The translations under genes were made by a program, and so were the position numbers. A stretch of DNA of 64,000 nt, from positions 372,001 through 436,000 of the forward strand of contig NZ_JBIRXP010000003.1 in NCBI RefSeq assembly GCF_044389085.1, read 5' to 3'. Within the stretch, counting starts at the first letter, position 1, and every line of letters begins with the position of its first letter. Positions 33,553-40,272 of the stretch are shown here, piece by piece. The stretch comes from Isoptericola sp044389085. Lineage in GTDB: Bacteria; Actinomycetota; Actinomycetes; Actinomycetales; Cellulomonadaceae. The notes below the pieces were generated by a model. That model was not told the DNA's origin, searched no databases, and saw only the letters and a list, made by a program, of their open reading frames with translations.

Positions 33553-34923
33553 TCACGACGACCTCACCGCGGGGGTGGTGGTCGTGTGAGCGGGGTCGTG
33601 CGGAGACGCCGGACCCGTCCACGCCGGGCTGCGCCGCACGACGTCACCCACGACGGTGACCGCCGGGGCCTGCACGCCGACGGCGCGCGCCCGGTCGGCG
33701 ATGTCGGCGAGGGTGCCCACCGTCGTGCGCTGGCGGGCACCGAACCCGTCCTCGACGACGGCGACGGGCGTGTCCGCCGGCCGGCCGGCGGCGACGAGCG
33801 CGCGGGCGGTGTCCGCCAGCCGCGTGACGCCCATGAGCAGCACGAGCGTGTGGTCGGTGCCGCCCGGCACCTGCCCGACGTCGTCGTGCCCGGTGAGCAC
33901 GCTGAACCCGCGGGCCAGGCCGCGGTGGGTGACCGGGATGCCGGCGGCGGCCGGCACGGACACGGCGGAGGTCACGCCCGGCACCACCTCCACCTCGATC
34001 CCGGCGGCGCGGCAGGCGTCGAGCTCCTCGCCCCCGCGGCCGAAGACGTACGGGTCGCCGCCCTTGAGCCGCACCACGTCGCGCCCGGCGAGGGCGTGCC
34101 GCACCAGCAGCGCGGTGATCTCCTCCTGCGGCACGGGGTGGTGCCCGGAGGTCTTGCCGACGTCGACCACCTCGACGTCGTCGCCCAGCCCGGCCAGCAG
34201 CGAGCGCGGAGCGAGGCGGTCGACCACGACGACGTGGGCCGCGGCGAGCAGCCGGCGTCCGCGGACGGTGACGAGGCCCGGGTCCCCGGGGCCGCCGCCC
34301 ACGAGGGCGACGCGGCCGACCCGCGCGCCGCCGGTCGCGGGCCGCCCGTCGGCGGCGTCCACGGCCCGCACGGCGCGCAGCGGGAGGCTGCCGTCGTCGA
34401 GCCCGGCCACGACGGCGTCGCGCACCCGCACGGCGCGACGCGGGTCCCGACCGGCGGTGACGGCGACGGCGAGGTCGCCGGCCGGCCGCCCGGCGGCGTC
34501 GGTCACCGGGGTACGGGCCACGGCGGGCACCCATGCCGAGCCGAGGCCGGCGTCCCCCGCCGTGATGCAGAACGTCCGCAGCAGCTCGGCGTCCTCGGCC
34601 ACGCGGGCGTCCACGTCGGGGTCGCCGGTCGCGGTGTGCACGAGCCAGGCGCCGTCGAGGTCCCCGTCGCAGTACCCGCGCGTGATGCGCTCGATCGTGC
34701 CCGCCGCCACGAGCGCGGCGAGCTCCGGCACGACGTCGGGCGCGATGACCCGCACGCGCGCGCCCGCCGCGAGCAGGCCGCGCACGCGGCGCAGCGCCAC
34801 CGGGCCGCCGCCCACGACGATGACGAGCCGTCCGGCGACGCGCAGGCCCAGGGGGTACGTGTCGTGCGGCGGCGCGGGCCGTGCGGCCCGCGCGCCGGTC
34901 GAGGACGTCCTTCTGCGGCTCAT
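33553..34923 (-). CDS. cobA: Siroheme synthase: precorrin-2 dehydrogenase plus uroporphyrinogen-III C-methyltransferase
   Basis: 456-residue fusion. The N-terminal ~150 residues are the precorrin-2 dehydrogenase module (RLVIVVGGGPVALRRVRGLL, ARVRVIAPDVVPELAAL). From ~205 begins the SUMT methyltransferase: RVALVGGGPGDPGLVTVRGR, VVDRLAPRSLLA, VVRLKGGDPYVFGRGGEELD, VVPGVTSAVSVPAAAGIPVT. It makes precorrin-2 and sirohydrochlorin for the siroheme of the neighbouring sulfite reductase; iron could be inserted by its own module or by the downstream CbiX protein. ATG 34923 overlaps the cysH stop (ATGA). It is third in the sir-cysH-cobA operon. Confidence 0.94.
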   Translation of the reverse strand: MSRRRTSSTGARAARPAPPHDTYPLGLRVAGRLVIVVGGGPVALRRVRGLLAAGARVRVIAPDVVPELAALVAAGTIERITRGYCDGDLDGAWLVHTATGDPDVDARVAEDAELLRTFCITAGDAGLGSAWVPAVARTPVTDAAGRPAGDLAVAVTAGRDPRRAVRVRDAVVAGLDDGSLPLRAVRAVDAADGRPATGGARVGRVALVGGGPGDPGLVTVRGRRLLAAAHVVVVDRLAPRSLLAGLGDDVEVVDVGKTSGHHPVPQEEITALLVRHALAGRDVVRLKGGDPYVFGRGGEELDACRAAGIEVEVVPGVTSAVSVPAAAGIPVTHRGLARGFSVLTGHDDVGQVPGGTDHTLVLLMGVTRLADTARALVAAGRPADTPVAVVEDGFGARQRTTVGTLADIADRARAVGVQAPAVTVVGDVVRRSPAWTGPASPHDPAHTTTTPAVRSS

Positions 34924-35771
34924 ACGTGCAGCCCGCACTCGTCCTTGTCCCGACCGGCCCAGCGCCCTGCCCGGGCGTCCTGGCCGGCCTCGACCCGCTG
35001 GGTGCAGGGCTCGCAGCCCACGGACGGGTAGCCGTCGCTGAGCAGGGGGTTCACCACCACGCCGTGCGTGCGGGCGTACTCCTGGACCTCCTCGTCGGTC
35101 CAGGCCGCGAGGGGGTTGATCTTCACGACGCCGTTGCGCTCGTCGAACGCGACCAGGGGCGCGTTCGCGCGGGCCGCGGTCTCGCCGCGGCGGACGCCGG
35201 TCGCCCAGGCCTCGTAGCCCTGCAGGGCCTGTCGCATGGGAGCCACCTTACGCATGGCGCAGCAGGCCTCCGGGTCCCGGTCGTGCAGGCGGGGGCCGTG
35301 CTTCGCGTCCTGCTCGGCGACGGTGAGCTCGGGGCGGACGTCGACCACGTCGACGTCCAGCTCGATCTCGACCGCGCCGCGGGTGCCGAGCGTCTCCGCG
35401 AAGTGGTAGCCGGTGTCGCCGAAGAGCACGTCGACGAACGGGAGCTGCCGGGAGACCAGGTGCGCGAGGACCAGGTCCTGCATCGACGACGCGACCGCCA
35501 GGTACGGGCCGAACTCCCGCACCGCCCACGCGACGACCTCCTCGGCGGTGGCCTCGGGGCGGTCGCCGTCGGCGTGCAGCTGCGCCTGGCCACGCTCGAC
35601 GACGTGGCGCAGCTCCTCGACGGAGCGCCGGTGCCGTGCCGCCCGGGCGTGCTGGCGCGCAGTCCGGGACTCCTCGCGCGCCGCGGCCCGGGCCCGCACC
35701 TCGGCGAGCCGGCCCCCGCCGGCCGGGGAGGCGAACAGCGTCACCGGGGAGGAGAGCTCGACGGCGGTCAC
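34920..35771 (-). CDS. cysH: Adenylylsulfate (APS)-type CysH reductase
   Basis: 283-residue thioredoxin-dependent reductase converting APS to sulfite. Cys pairs CC (170-171, in DPEACCAMRKV) and CxxC (253/256, in VGCEPCTQRV) are the ligands of a [4Fe-4S] cluster, so it should act on APS rather than PAPS; the catalytic Cys is in DECGLH (279). PP-loop residues AVASSMQDLVLAHL and DTGYHF are present. An extra Arg/Ala-rich N-terminus of ~50 residues (VRARAAAREESRTARQHARA) is longer than usual. GTG 35771 overlaps the sulfite reductase stop (GTGA). Confidence 0.95.
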   Translation of the reverse strand: MTAVELSSPVTLFASPAGGGRLAEVRARAAAREESRTARQHARAARHRRSVEELRHVVERGQAQLHADGDRPEATAEEVVAWAVREFGPYLAVASSMQDLVLAHLVSRQLPFVDVLFGDTGYHFAETLGTRGAVEIELDVDVVDVRPELTVAEQDAKHGPRLHDRDPEACCAMRKVAPMRQALQGYEAWATGVRRGETAARANAPLVAFDERNGVVKINPLAAWTDEEVQEYARTHGVVVNPLLSDGYPSVGCEPCTQRVEAGQDARAGRWAGRDKDECGLHV

Positions 35772-37501
35772 CGCAAGGCCTCCTCGTCGGCCCGGTGCGC
35801 CCACTGGGCGAACGTCTCGTCGCCGTCGTGCTCGGCGTCGTACCGGCGCACCACGCGCTCCACGTAGTCGCCGACCTCCGAGGCCGGCACCTTGAGGCCG
35901 CGCACGGTGCGGCCGAGCCCGCCGGCGTCGCGCCCCTCGCCGACCAGGCCGCCGCCCAGGTGCACCTGGAAGCCCGGCATCTGCTCGCCGTCGACCGTGA
36001 TGATCTGGCCCTTGAGCCCGATGTCGGCGGTCTGGATGCGGGCGCACGAGTTGGGGCACCCGTTGACGTTGAGCTCGATGGGCCGCCCGAGGCGGGAGGT
36101 CACGTCCCCGAGCCGGTCCTCGAGCTCACCGATCACGCGGGCCGCGGTGTCCTTGGTGTCGACGATCGCGAGCTTGCAGAACTCGATGCCCGTGCAGGCG
36201 ATCGTGGAGCGGCGGAAGAGGCTCGGGCGGGCGGTGAGGCCCAGGGGCTCGAGGCCGTCCAGGAGCTCGTCGACGCGGTCGCCCGGGACGCCGAGGATCA
36301 CGACCTTCTGGTGCGCGGTGAGCCGGGCGGACTCCGCGCCGACCCGCTCGATCAGGTCGGCCAGCCCGGTGAGCGTGTTGCCCCCCACCCGCCCGACGAC
36401 GGGCGCGGCGCCCACGTAGAACCGCCCGTCCTTCTGCTCGTGCACGCCCACGTGGTCGCCGGGGCGCGTGGCCGGCGCCGGGGCGGGTCCGTCCGGCAGT
36501 GCGTAGCCGAGGTACTCGGTCTCCAGCACCTCGCGGAACTTCTCCGTGCCCCAGTCCGCCAGCAGGAACTTCAGGCGGGCCTTGTTGCGCAGCCGCCGGT
36601 AGCCGTAGTCGCGGAAGATCCGGATGACGCCGTGCCAGACGTCGGGCGCCTGCTCCTCGGTGACGAACACCCCGAGCCGCTCGCCGAGCCGGGGCGTGGT
36701 CGACAGGGCGCCACCGACCCACAGGTCGTAGCCGGGGCCGAGCTCCGGGTGCACCACGCCGACCAGCGAGATGTCGTTGATCTCGTGCACCACGTCGAGG
36801 CTGGGGTGGCCCGTGATCGCCGTCTTGAACTTGCGCGGGAGGTTCGCGAGCTCCGGGTCGCCGATGTAGCGCCGCTTGATCTCGAGGATCACCGGGGTCG
36901 GGTCGATGATCTCGTCCGCGGCGATCCCCGCCACCGGGCTGCCCAGGAAGCCGCGGGGGGAGTCGCCGCACGCCGTCGTCGTCTCGAGCCCGACGGTGTC
37001 GAGGCGGCGCCAGATCTCCGGCATGCTCTCGATCTCGATCCAGTGGTACTGGATGTTCTGCCGGTCGGTGATGTCGGCGGAGCCGCGCCCGAAGTCGGCG
37101 GAGATGCCGCCCAGCACCCGCAGCGCGTCGGGGGAGAGGGCCTGGCCGTCGGACCGGACCCGCAGCATGAAGTAGCGGTCCTCGAGCTCGTGCGGCTCGA
37201 GCGTCGCGGTGCGGCCGCCGTCGATCCCGGGCTTGCGCTGCGTGTACAGGCCCCACCAGCGGAACCGGCCGTGCAGGTCGTCGTCGGCGATCGAGTCGAA
37301 GCCCTCGCGGGCGTAGATCGACTCGATGCGCTCGCGGACCCCGAGGGGCGCCGCCTCCTGCTTGAACACCTCGTTGTGGTTGAGCGGCTCCGTGCCGTCC
37401 ACCTTCCACTGCCCGTTCGGTCGCGCGGCGCGCGGCGGACGGACGCGGGCGGTGGCGGCGTTCTCGCCGGTCGGGGCGGTTGCGGTGGTCTGCGTCGTCA
37501 T
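35768..37501 (-). CDS. sirA: Ferredoxin-dependent sulfite (nitrite/sulfite) reductase
   Basis: 577-residue siroheme/[4Fe-4S] enzyme reducing sulfite to sulfide. Duplicated ferredoxin-like halves are visible: an N-terminal FMLRVRSDGQALSPDALRVL and DITDRQNIQYHWIEIE, and a repeated C-terminal KVVILGVPGDRVDE. The cluster/siroheme Cys motifs are IACTGIEFCKLAIV and NGCPNSCARIQ. It is the first gene of the coupled operon sirA-cysH-cobA, beside a sirohydrochlorin chelatase. Family members may also take nitrite; the cysH context points to sulfite. The 405-bp leader carries a cysteine-rich leader peptide and a hairpin that can mask the start region. Confidence 0.95.
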   Translation of the reverse strand: MTTQTTATAPTGENAATARVRPPRAARPNGQWKVDGTEPLNHNEVFKQEAAPLGVRERIESIYAREGFDSIADDDLHGRFRWWGLYTQRKPGIDGGRTATLEPHELEDRYFMLRVRSDGQALSPDALRVLGGISADFGRGSADITDRQNIQYHWIEIESMPEIWRRLDTVGLETTTACGDSPRGFLGSPVAGIAADEIIDPTPVILEIKRRYIGDPELANLPRKFKTAITGHPSLDVVHEINDISLVGVVHPELGPGYDLWVGGALSTTPRLGERLGVFVTEEQAPDVWHGVIRIFRDYGYRRLRNKARLKFLLADWGTEKFREVLETEYLGYALPDGPAPAPATRPGDHVGVHEQKDGRFYVGAAPVVGRVGGNTLTGLADLIERVGAESARLTAHQKVVILGVPGDRVDELLDGLEPLGLTARPSLFRRSTIACTGIEFCKLAIVDTKDTAARVIGELEDRLGDVTSRLGRPIELNVNGCPNSCARIQTADIGLKGQIITVDGEQMPGFQVHLGGGLVGEGRDAGGLGRTVRGLKVPASEVGDYVERVVRRYDAEHDGDETFAQWAHRADEEALR

Positions 37502-37517
37502 CTGGGGGAGTTCCTCG

Positions 37518-37575
37518 GGTCCTCGGGGGCGGGACGCGCGACGACGAGCGACTCAGCGGGGGTGGGCCGAGGACC
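37518..37575 (-). promoter_or_regulatory. Candidate anti-initiation hairpin before sulfite reductase
   Basis: A perfect 9-bp inverted repeat (37518-37526 with 37567-37575; arms GGTCCTCGG / CCGAGGACC) lies between the leader-peptide stop and the sulfite reductase ATG. Its 3' arm in the mRNA ends just before GAGGAA, the only Shine-Dalgarno-like sequence ahead of ATG 37501. A ribosome stalled in the leader could alter this folding (inference). Confidence 0.4.
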
Positions 37576-37635
37576 GACGGCGCGCGCCGGTGCTCAGGAG
37601 CCGCGCGGGGGCGGCGGGGCTGAGGTAGGGCGCGA

Positions 37636-37734
37636 TCAGCGACAGCAGCACAGACAGCTGCGCATGCTGCGACGCACGCACGCCGGCATCTCGTGACGAG
37701 TCGTCACGAGGAGGCGGTGCGCGGCCGTGGTCAT
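37636..37734 (-). CDS. Cysteine-rich leader peptide (putative cysteine attenuator)
   Basis: A 32-residue reading frame ending RRSMRSCLCCCR, with four Cys in the last five residues, starts at ATG 37734 and stops 134 bp before sulfite reductase. TACGGT lies 7 bases upstream (37742-37747 as ACCGTA on the top strand), so the ATG would be at or beside the transcript 5' end. This matches the known mycobacterial leaderless polycysteine uORFs that sense cysteine supply by ribosome stalling and control downstream sulfur genes. MTTAAHRLLVTTRH at its start also resembles annotated actinobacterial 'putative leader peptides'. Regulation here is inferred, not shown. Confidence 0.72.
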   Translation of the reverse strand: MTTAAHRLLVTTRHEMPACVRRSMRSCLCCCR

Positions 37735-37741
37735 GGGGATG

Positions 37742-37799
37742 ACCGTAACGGTATGCAGCGCTGTCGCGCGAGACGGCGTCCATATGTTGGGACCACATA
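37742..37799 (-). promoter_or_regulatory. Promoter/operator of the sulfate-assimilation operon
   Basis: The reverse-strand -10 TACGGT (37747-37742) forms part of an ACCGT-T-ACGGT dyad. About 35 bp further upstream is the imperfect palindrome TATGT-N7-ACATA (37783-37799), with a TGGGAC repeat at 37801. These could bind a sulfur-responsive regulator; its identity is not known from this window. Confidence 0.45.
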
Positions 37800-37906
37800 G
37801 TGGGACGATGCCGGGACGGGCTTGCGTCGGGCCGCCCGGGTGTGACGTGTGACCGGTTGCGGACACCGGTGTCAGATCCCGGGGTGCGCGCGGTTAGGCT
37901 GCCCGC

Positions 37907-38278
37907 ATGGAGTTCCTCTACCACGTCTTCGTCGCCCTCCACTTCGTGGGATGGGCGATCGTCCTCGGTGGCTACATCGCGTCGATCAAGAGCCCCGGGC
38001 TCTACCGCGGGGTCTTCCACGGCGCCGCGACGGCGCTCGTCGCGGGTGTCCTCATGGTCGGCATCGCCGAGATGAGCGGCATGTGGGACACCGAGGGTCC
38101 CAGCATGGCCAAGATCGGCGTCAAGCTCGTGATCGCGCTGATCATCACCGTGCTCGCGTTCCTCGCCAAGCGCCAGGGCTCGAAGGGCGACAACGGCACG
38201 GGTGCCGTGGCCCCCGGCCTCAAGCACTCGATCGGCGCCCTGACGCTGGTCAACATCCTGGTCGCCGTCTTCTGGTGA
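37907..38278 (+). CDS. Small integral membrane protein, unknown function
   Basis: 123-residue protein with four predicted transmembrane helices: YHVFVALHFVGWAIVLGGYI, TALVAGVLMVGIAEMSG, VKLVIALIITVLAFLAK and SIGALTLVNILVAVFW. The only polar part is a short RQGSKGDNGTG loop. Conserved-looking hypothetical of actinobacteria; no functional motif. ATG 37907 has TAGGCT (37895-37900) exactly 6 bases upstream, indicating a leaderless mRNA. It is divergent from the cysteine-leader/sulfite reductase promoter and followed by the DUF456 gene 28 bp later. Confidence 0.8.
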   Translation: MEFLYHVFVALHFVGWAIVLGGYIASIKSPGLYRGVFHGAATALVAGVLMVGIAEMSGMWDTEGPSMAKIGVKLVIALIITVLAFLAKRQGSKGDNGTGAVAPGLKHSIGALTLVNILVAVFW

Positions 38279-38306
38279 CCGTCCCCGTGCCCCAGGGGCG
38301 GCAGCG

Positions 38307-38789
38307 ATGAGCGTCCTGGGGGAGGTGCTGGTCGGGCTGGCGATCGCCGTCGGCCTGGTCGGCATCGTCGTGCAGGTACTCCCCGGCAACGTCCTCGTGC
38401 TGGGGAGCGTCCTCGTGTGGGCGTGGGTCACCGGCGGCACGACGGCGTGGGTGTGCTTCGCCGTCGCCGCCGTGGCGATCGCGCTCGCCGAGACCGGTCA
38501 GTGGCTGCTCGCGGGCCGCCACATGCGCCGCGCCGAGGTGCCCTGGGGCACGCTCGCGGTCGCCGGCGTGGCCGGGATCGTCGGGTTCTTCGTGGTGCCG
38601 GTCGTCGGGCTGTTCCTCTTCTTCGCCGCCGCGGTGTTCCTCGTCGAGCTGGCCCGGCGGCGTGACGCGGCCGTCGCCTGGACGGCCACCCGCGCGGCCC
38701 TCAAGGCCACGCTCATCACCATCGGCGTGCAGCTCGCCGGAGGCCTCGTCGCGACCGTCGCGTGGGTGGTCGGGCTGGTCCTCACCTGA
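38307..38789 (+). CDS. DUF456 family membrane protein
   Basis: 160-residue membrane protein of the DUF456 family. The family-type region VVQVLPGNVLVLGSVLVWAW and the Gly-rich GTLAVAGVAGIVGFFVVPVV segment are clear, with five to six hydrophobic helices. Function unknown. ATG 38307 follows a GGGGCGGCAGCG leader with a weak ribosome site; it is co-directional with the preceding membrane protein and probably co-transcribed. Confidence 0.85.
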   Translation: MSVLGEVLVGLAIAVGLVGIVVQVLPGNVLVLGSVLVWAWVTGGTTAWVCFAVAAVAIALAETGQWLLAGRHMRRAEVPWGTLAVAGVAGIVGFFVVPVVGLFLFFAAAVFLVELARRRDAAVAWTATRAALKATLITIGVQLAGGLVATVAWVVGLVLT

Positions 38790-38831
38790 GGCCCGGCGCC
38801 CGGGGCCGGACGCGGGGCCGACGGGCCGAGG

Positions 38832-39173
38832 TCAGGCGGCACCGGTCCGCGGCGCGTACATGATGACGGCGACGCCGGCGAGGCAGATCAGCGCCCCGGC
38901 CACGTCCCAGCGGTCGGGGCGGAAGCCGTCGACGACCATGCCCCACGCGAGCGACCCGGCGACGAACACGCCGCCGTACGCCGCGAGGATCCGGCCGAAG
39001 TTCGCGTCCGGCTGCAGGCTCGCGAAGAACCCGTACGCGCCGAGGGCGAGGACGCCCGCGCCGATCCAGACCCAGCCGCGGTGCTCGCGCACCCCCTGCC
39101 ACACCAGCCAGGCGCCGCCGATCTCGAAGACGGCGGCGGCGAGGAAGAGCACGATCGAGCGCAGGGTGGTCAT
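38832..39173 (-). CDS. YnfA/UPF0060 family small membrane protein
   Basis: 113-residue four-helix membrane protein of the YnfA family, relatives of small multidrug resistance transporters. Helices: SIVLFLAAAVFEIGGAWLVW, WVWIGAGVLALGAYGFFASL, RILAAYGGVFVAGSLAWGMV and VAGALICLAGVAVIMYAPR. Conserved residues EIGGAWLVW and YGG...WG are present. Drug export is suggested for the family but weakly supported. ATG 39173 begins the typical length; no upstream extension is needed. Confidence 0.92.
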   Translation of the reverse strand: MTTLRSIVLFLAAAVFEIGGAWLVWQGVREHRGWVWIGAGVLALGAYGFFASLQPDANFGRILAAYGGVFVAGSLAWGMVVDGFRPDRWDVAGALICLAGVAVIMYAPRTGAA

Positions 39174-39220
39174 GCCCAGGAGTCTCGCCCGCCGGATCGG
39201 CCCGCCGCGAGCCCGGGCCG

Positions 39221-39604
39221 TCAGCCGGCGGGGTGCTCCGTGACGTACAGGGTGTTGCCGTCGGGGTCCCGGAAGGAGAACATCGGCGGCGCCGACTCCC
39301 ACAGGAGGAGCTCGCCGACCTCGGCGCCCGCGTCCGCCAGGGCCGCGTGCGCGCCGCGGGCGTCGGGCGTGACGAGCCGGACCCCGGTGTCCACACCGGC
39401 GGGCAGGCCGTCGCCGGCGCGCACGAGAGCGAGCGACGTCGCGGCGCCCGGCGCGGCGACGTCGACCCACCGGAAGCCCGGCTGCAGCTCGGCGTCGAAG
39501 CGGACCTCCAGCCCGAGCGGGCCGGTGTAGAAGGCGAGCGCGGCGTCCTGGTCCCGGACCGGGACCGCGACGGTCTGGACCCCGGTGAATCGTGCTGCGG
39601 CCAC
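39221..39604 (-). CDS. VOC family (glyoxalase/bleomycin-resistance fold) protein
   Basis: 127-residue protein with the paired beta-alpha-beta-beta-beta fold: VAVPVRDQDAALAFYTGPLG in the first half and FSFRDPDGNTLYVTE in the second. The C-terminal DPDGN segment and final Glu are typical metal/fold residues; the N-terminal metal-ligand position is Val rather than His, so metal binding is uncertain. GTG 39604 is preceded by an excellent AGGAGGT site 7 bases upstream. It lies 47 bp upstream of the YnfA gene, same strand, probably one operon. Confidence 0.85.
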   Translation of the reverse strand: MAAARFTGVQTVAVPVRDQDAALAFYTGPLGLEVRFDAELQPGFRWVDVAAPGAATSLALVRAGDGLPAGVDTGVRLVTPDARGAHAALADAGAEVGELLLWESAPPMFSFRDPDGNTLYVTEHPAG

Positions 39605-39733
39605 GGTGGTACCTCCTCGGGCGACGACCCGGCGCCGGTCGCGCGGGGTGCGGTACGGGTGGGACCGGCGGCGGAGGTGGATCTCATCGGCGGCTTAGGG
39701 TGTCGGCGGCAGGCACGGCACGAGGGGGGACCC

Positions 39734-40222
39734 ATGACGACGCAGGACCCGGCAGCGCGGCACGACGACCGGTGGACGGTGCGTGTGGCGACGCTCGACG
39801 AGCTGGACGCGCGCACCGCGTACGAGGCGTGGCGGCTGCGGCAGGACGTGTTCGTCGTCGAGCAGGAGTGCGCGTACCCCGACCTGGACGGCCGCGACGC
39901 CGAGCCCGCGGCGCGGCACGTCGTCCTGCTCGACGGCGAGGGGGACGGCCGCGTGGTCGCGACGGCGCGGGTGCTCGACGACGGGGACGTGCAGCGCATC
40001 GGCCGTGTCGTGTGTCACCCGGACGTGCGCGGCACGGGCGCGTCGGGCGTGCTCATGCGCGCCGCGGTCCAGGTCGCCACCGCCGCCGCGCCGCAGGCCG
40101 ACGTCGTGCTGGGCGCGCAGTCGCCGCTGACCGGCTTCTACGCGCGGTTCGGCTTCGCCCCCGACGGGCCCGAGTACCTCGAGGACGACATCCCGCACAC
40201 GCCGATGCGGCTGCGCCGCTGA
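39734..40222 (+). CDS. GNAT N-acetyltransferase, ElaA-like
   Basis: 162-residue acetyltransferase of the ElaA branch. Marks are EAWRLRQDVFVVEQECAYPD near residue 31, RVVATARVLDDGDVQRIGRV for the central strands, CHPDVRGTGASGVLMRAAVQ with the acetyl-CoA loop RGTGAS, and SPLTGFYARFGFAPDGPEYL near the C-terminus. The substrate is unknown. ATG 39734 has a GGGGGGA stretch 4-10 bases upstream. It precedes pcrA by 50 bp, but pcrA has its own TAGGCT promoter. Confidence 0.88.
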   Translation: MTTQDPAARHDDRWTVRVATLDELDARTAYEAWRLRQDVFVVEQECAYPDLDGRDAEPAARHVVLLDGEGDGRVVATARVLDDGDVQRIGRVVCHPDVRGTGASGVLMRAAVQVATAAAPQADVVLGAQSPLTGFYARFGFAPDGPEYLEDDIPHTPMRLRR

Positions 40223-40272
40223 CGGGAGGGCGGCACCGAGATGTCGGCAGCGGAGCCTAGGCTTGGTCCACG

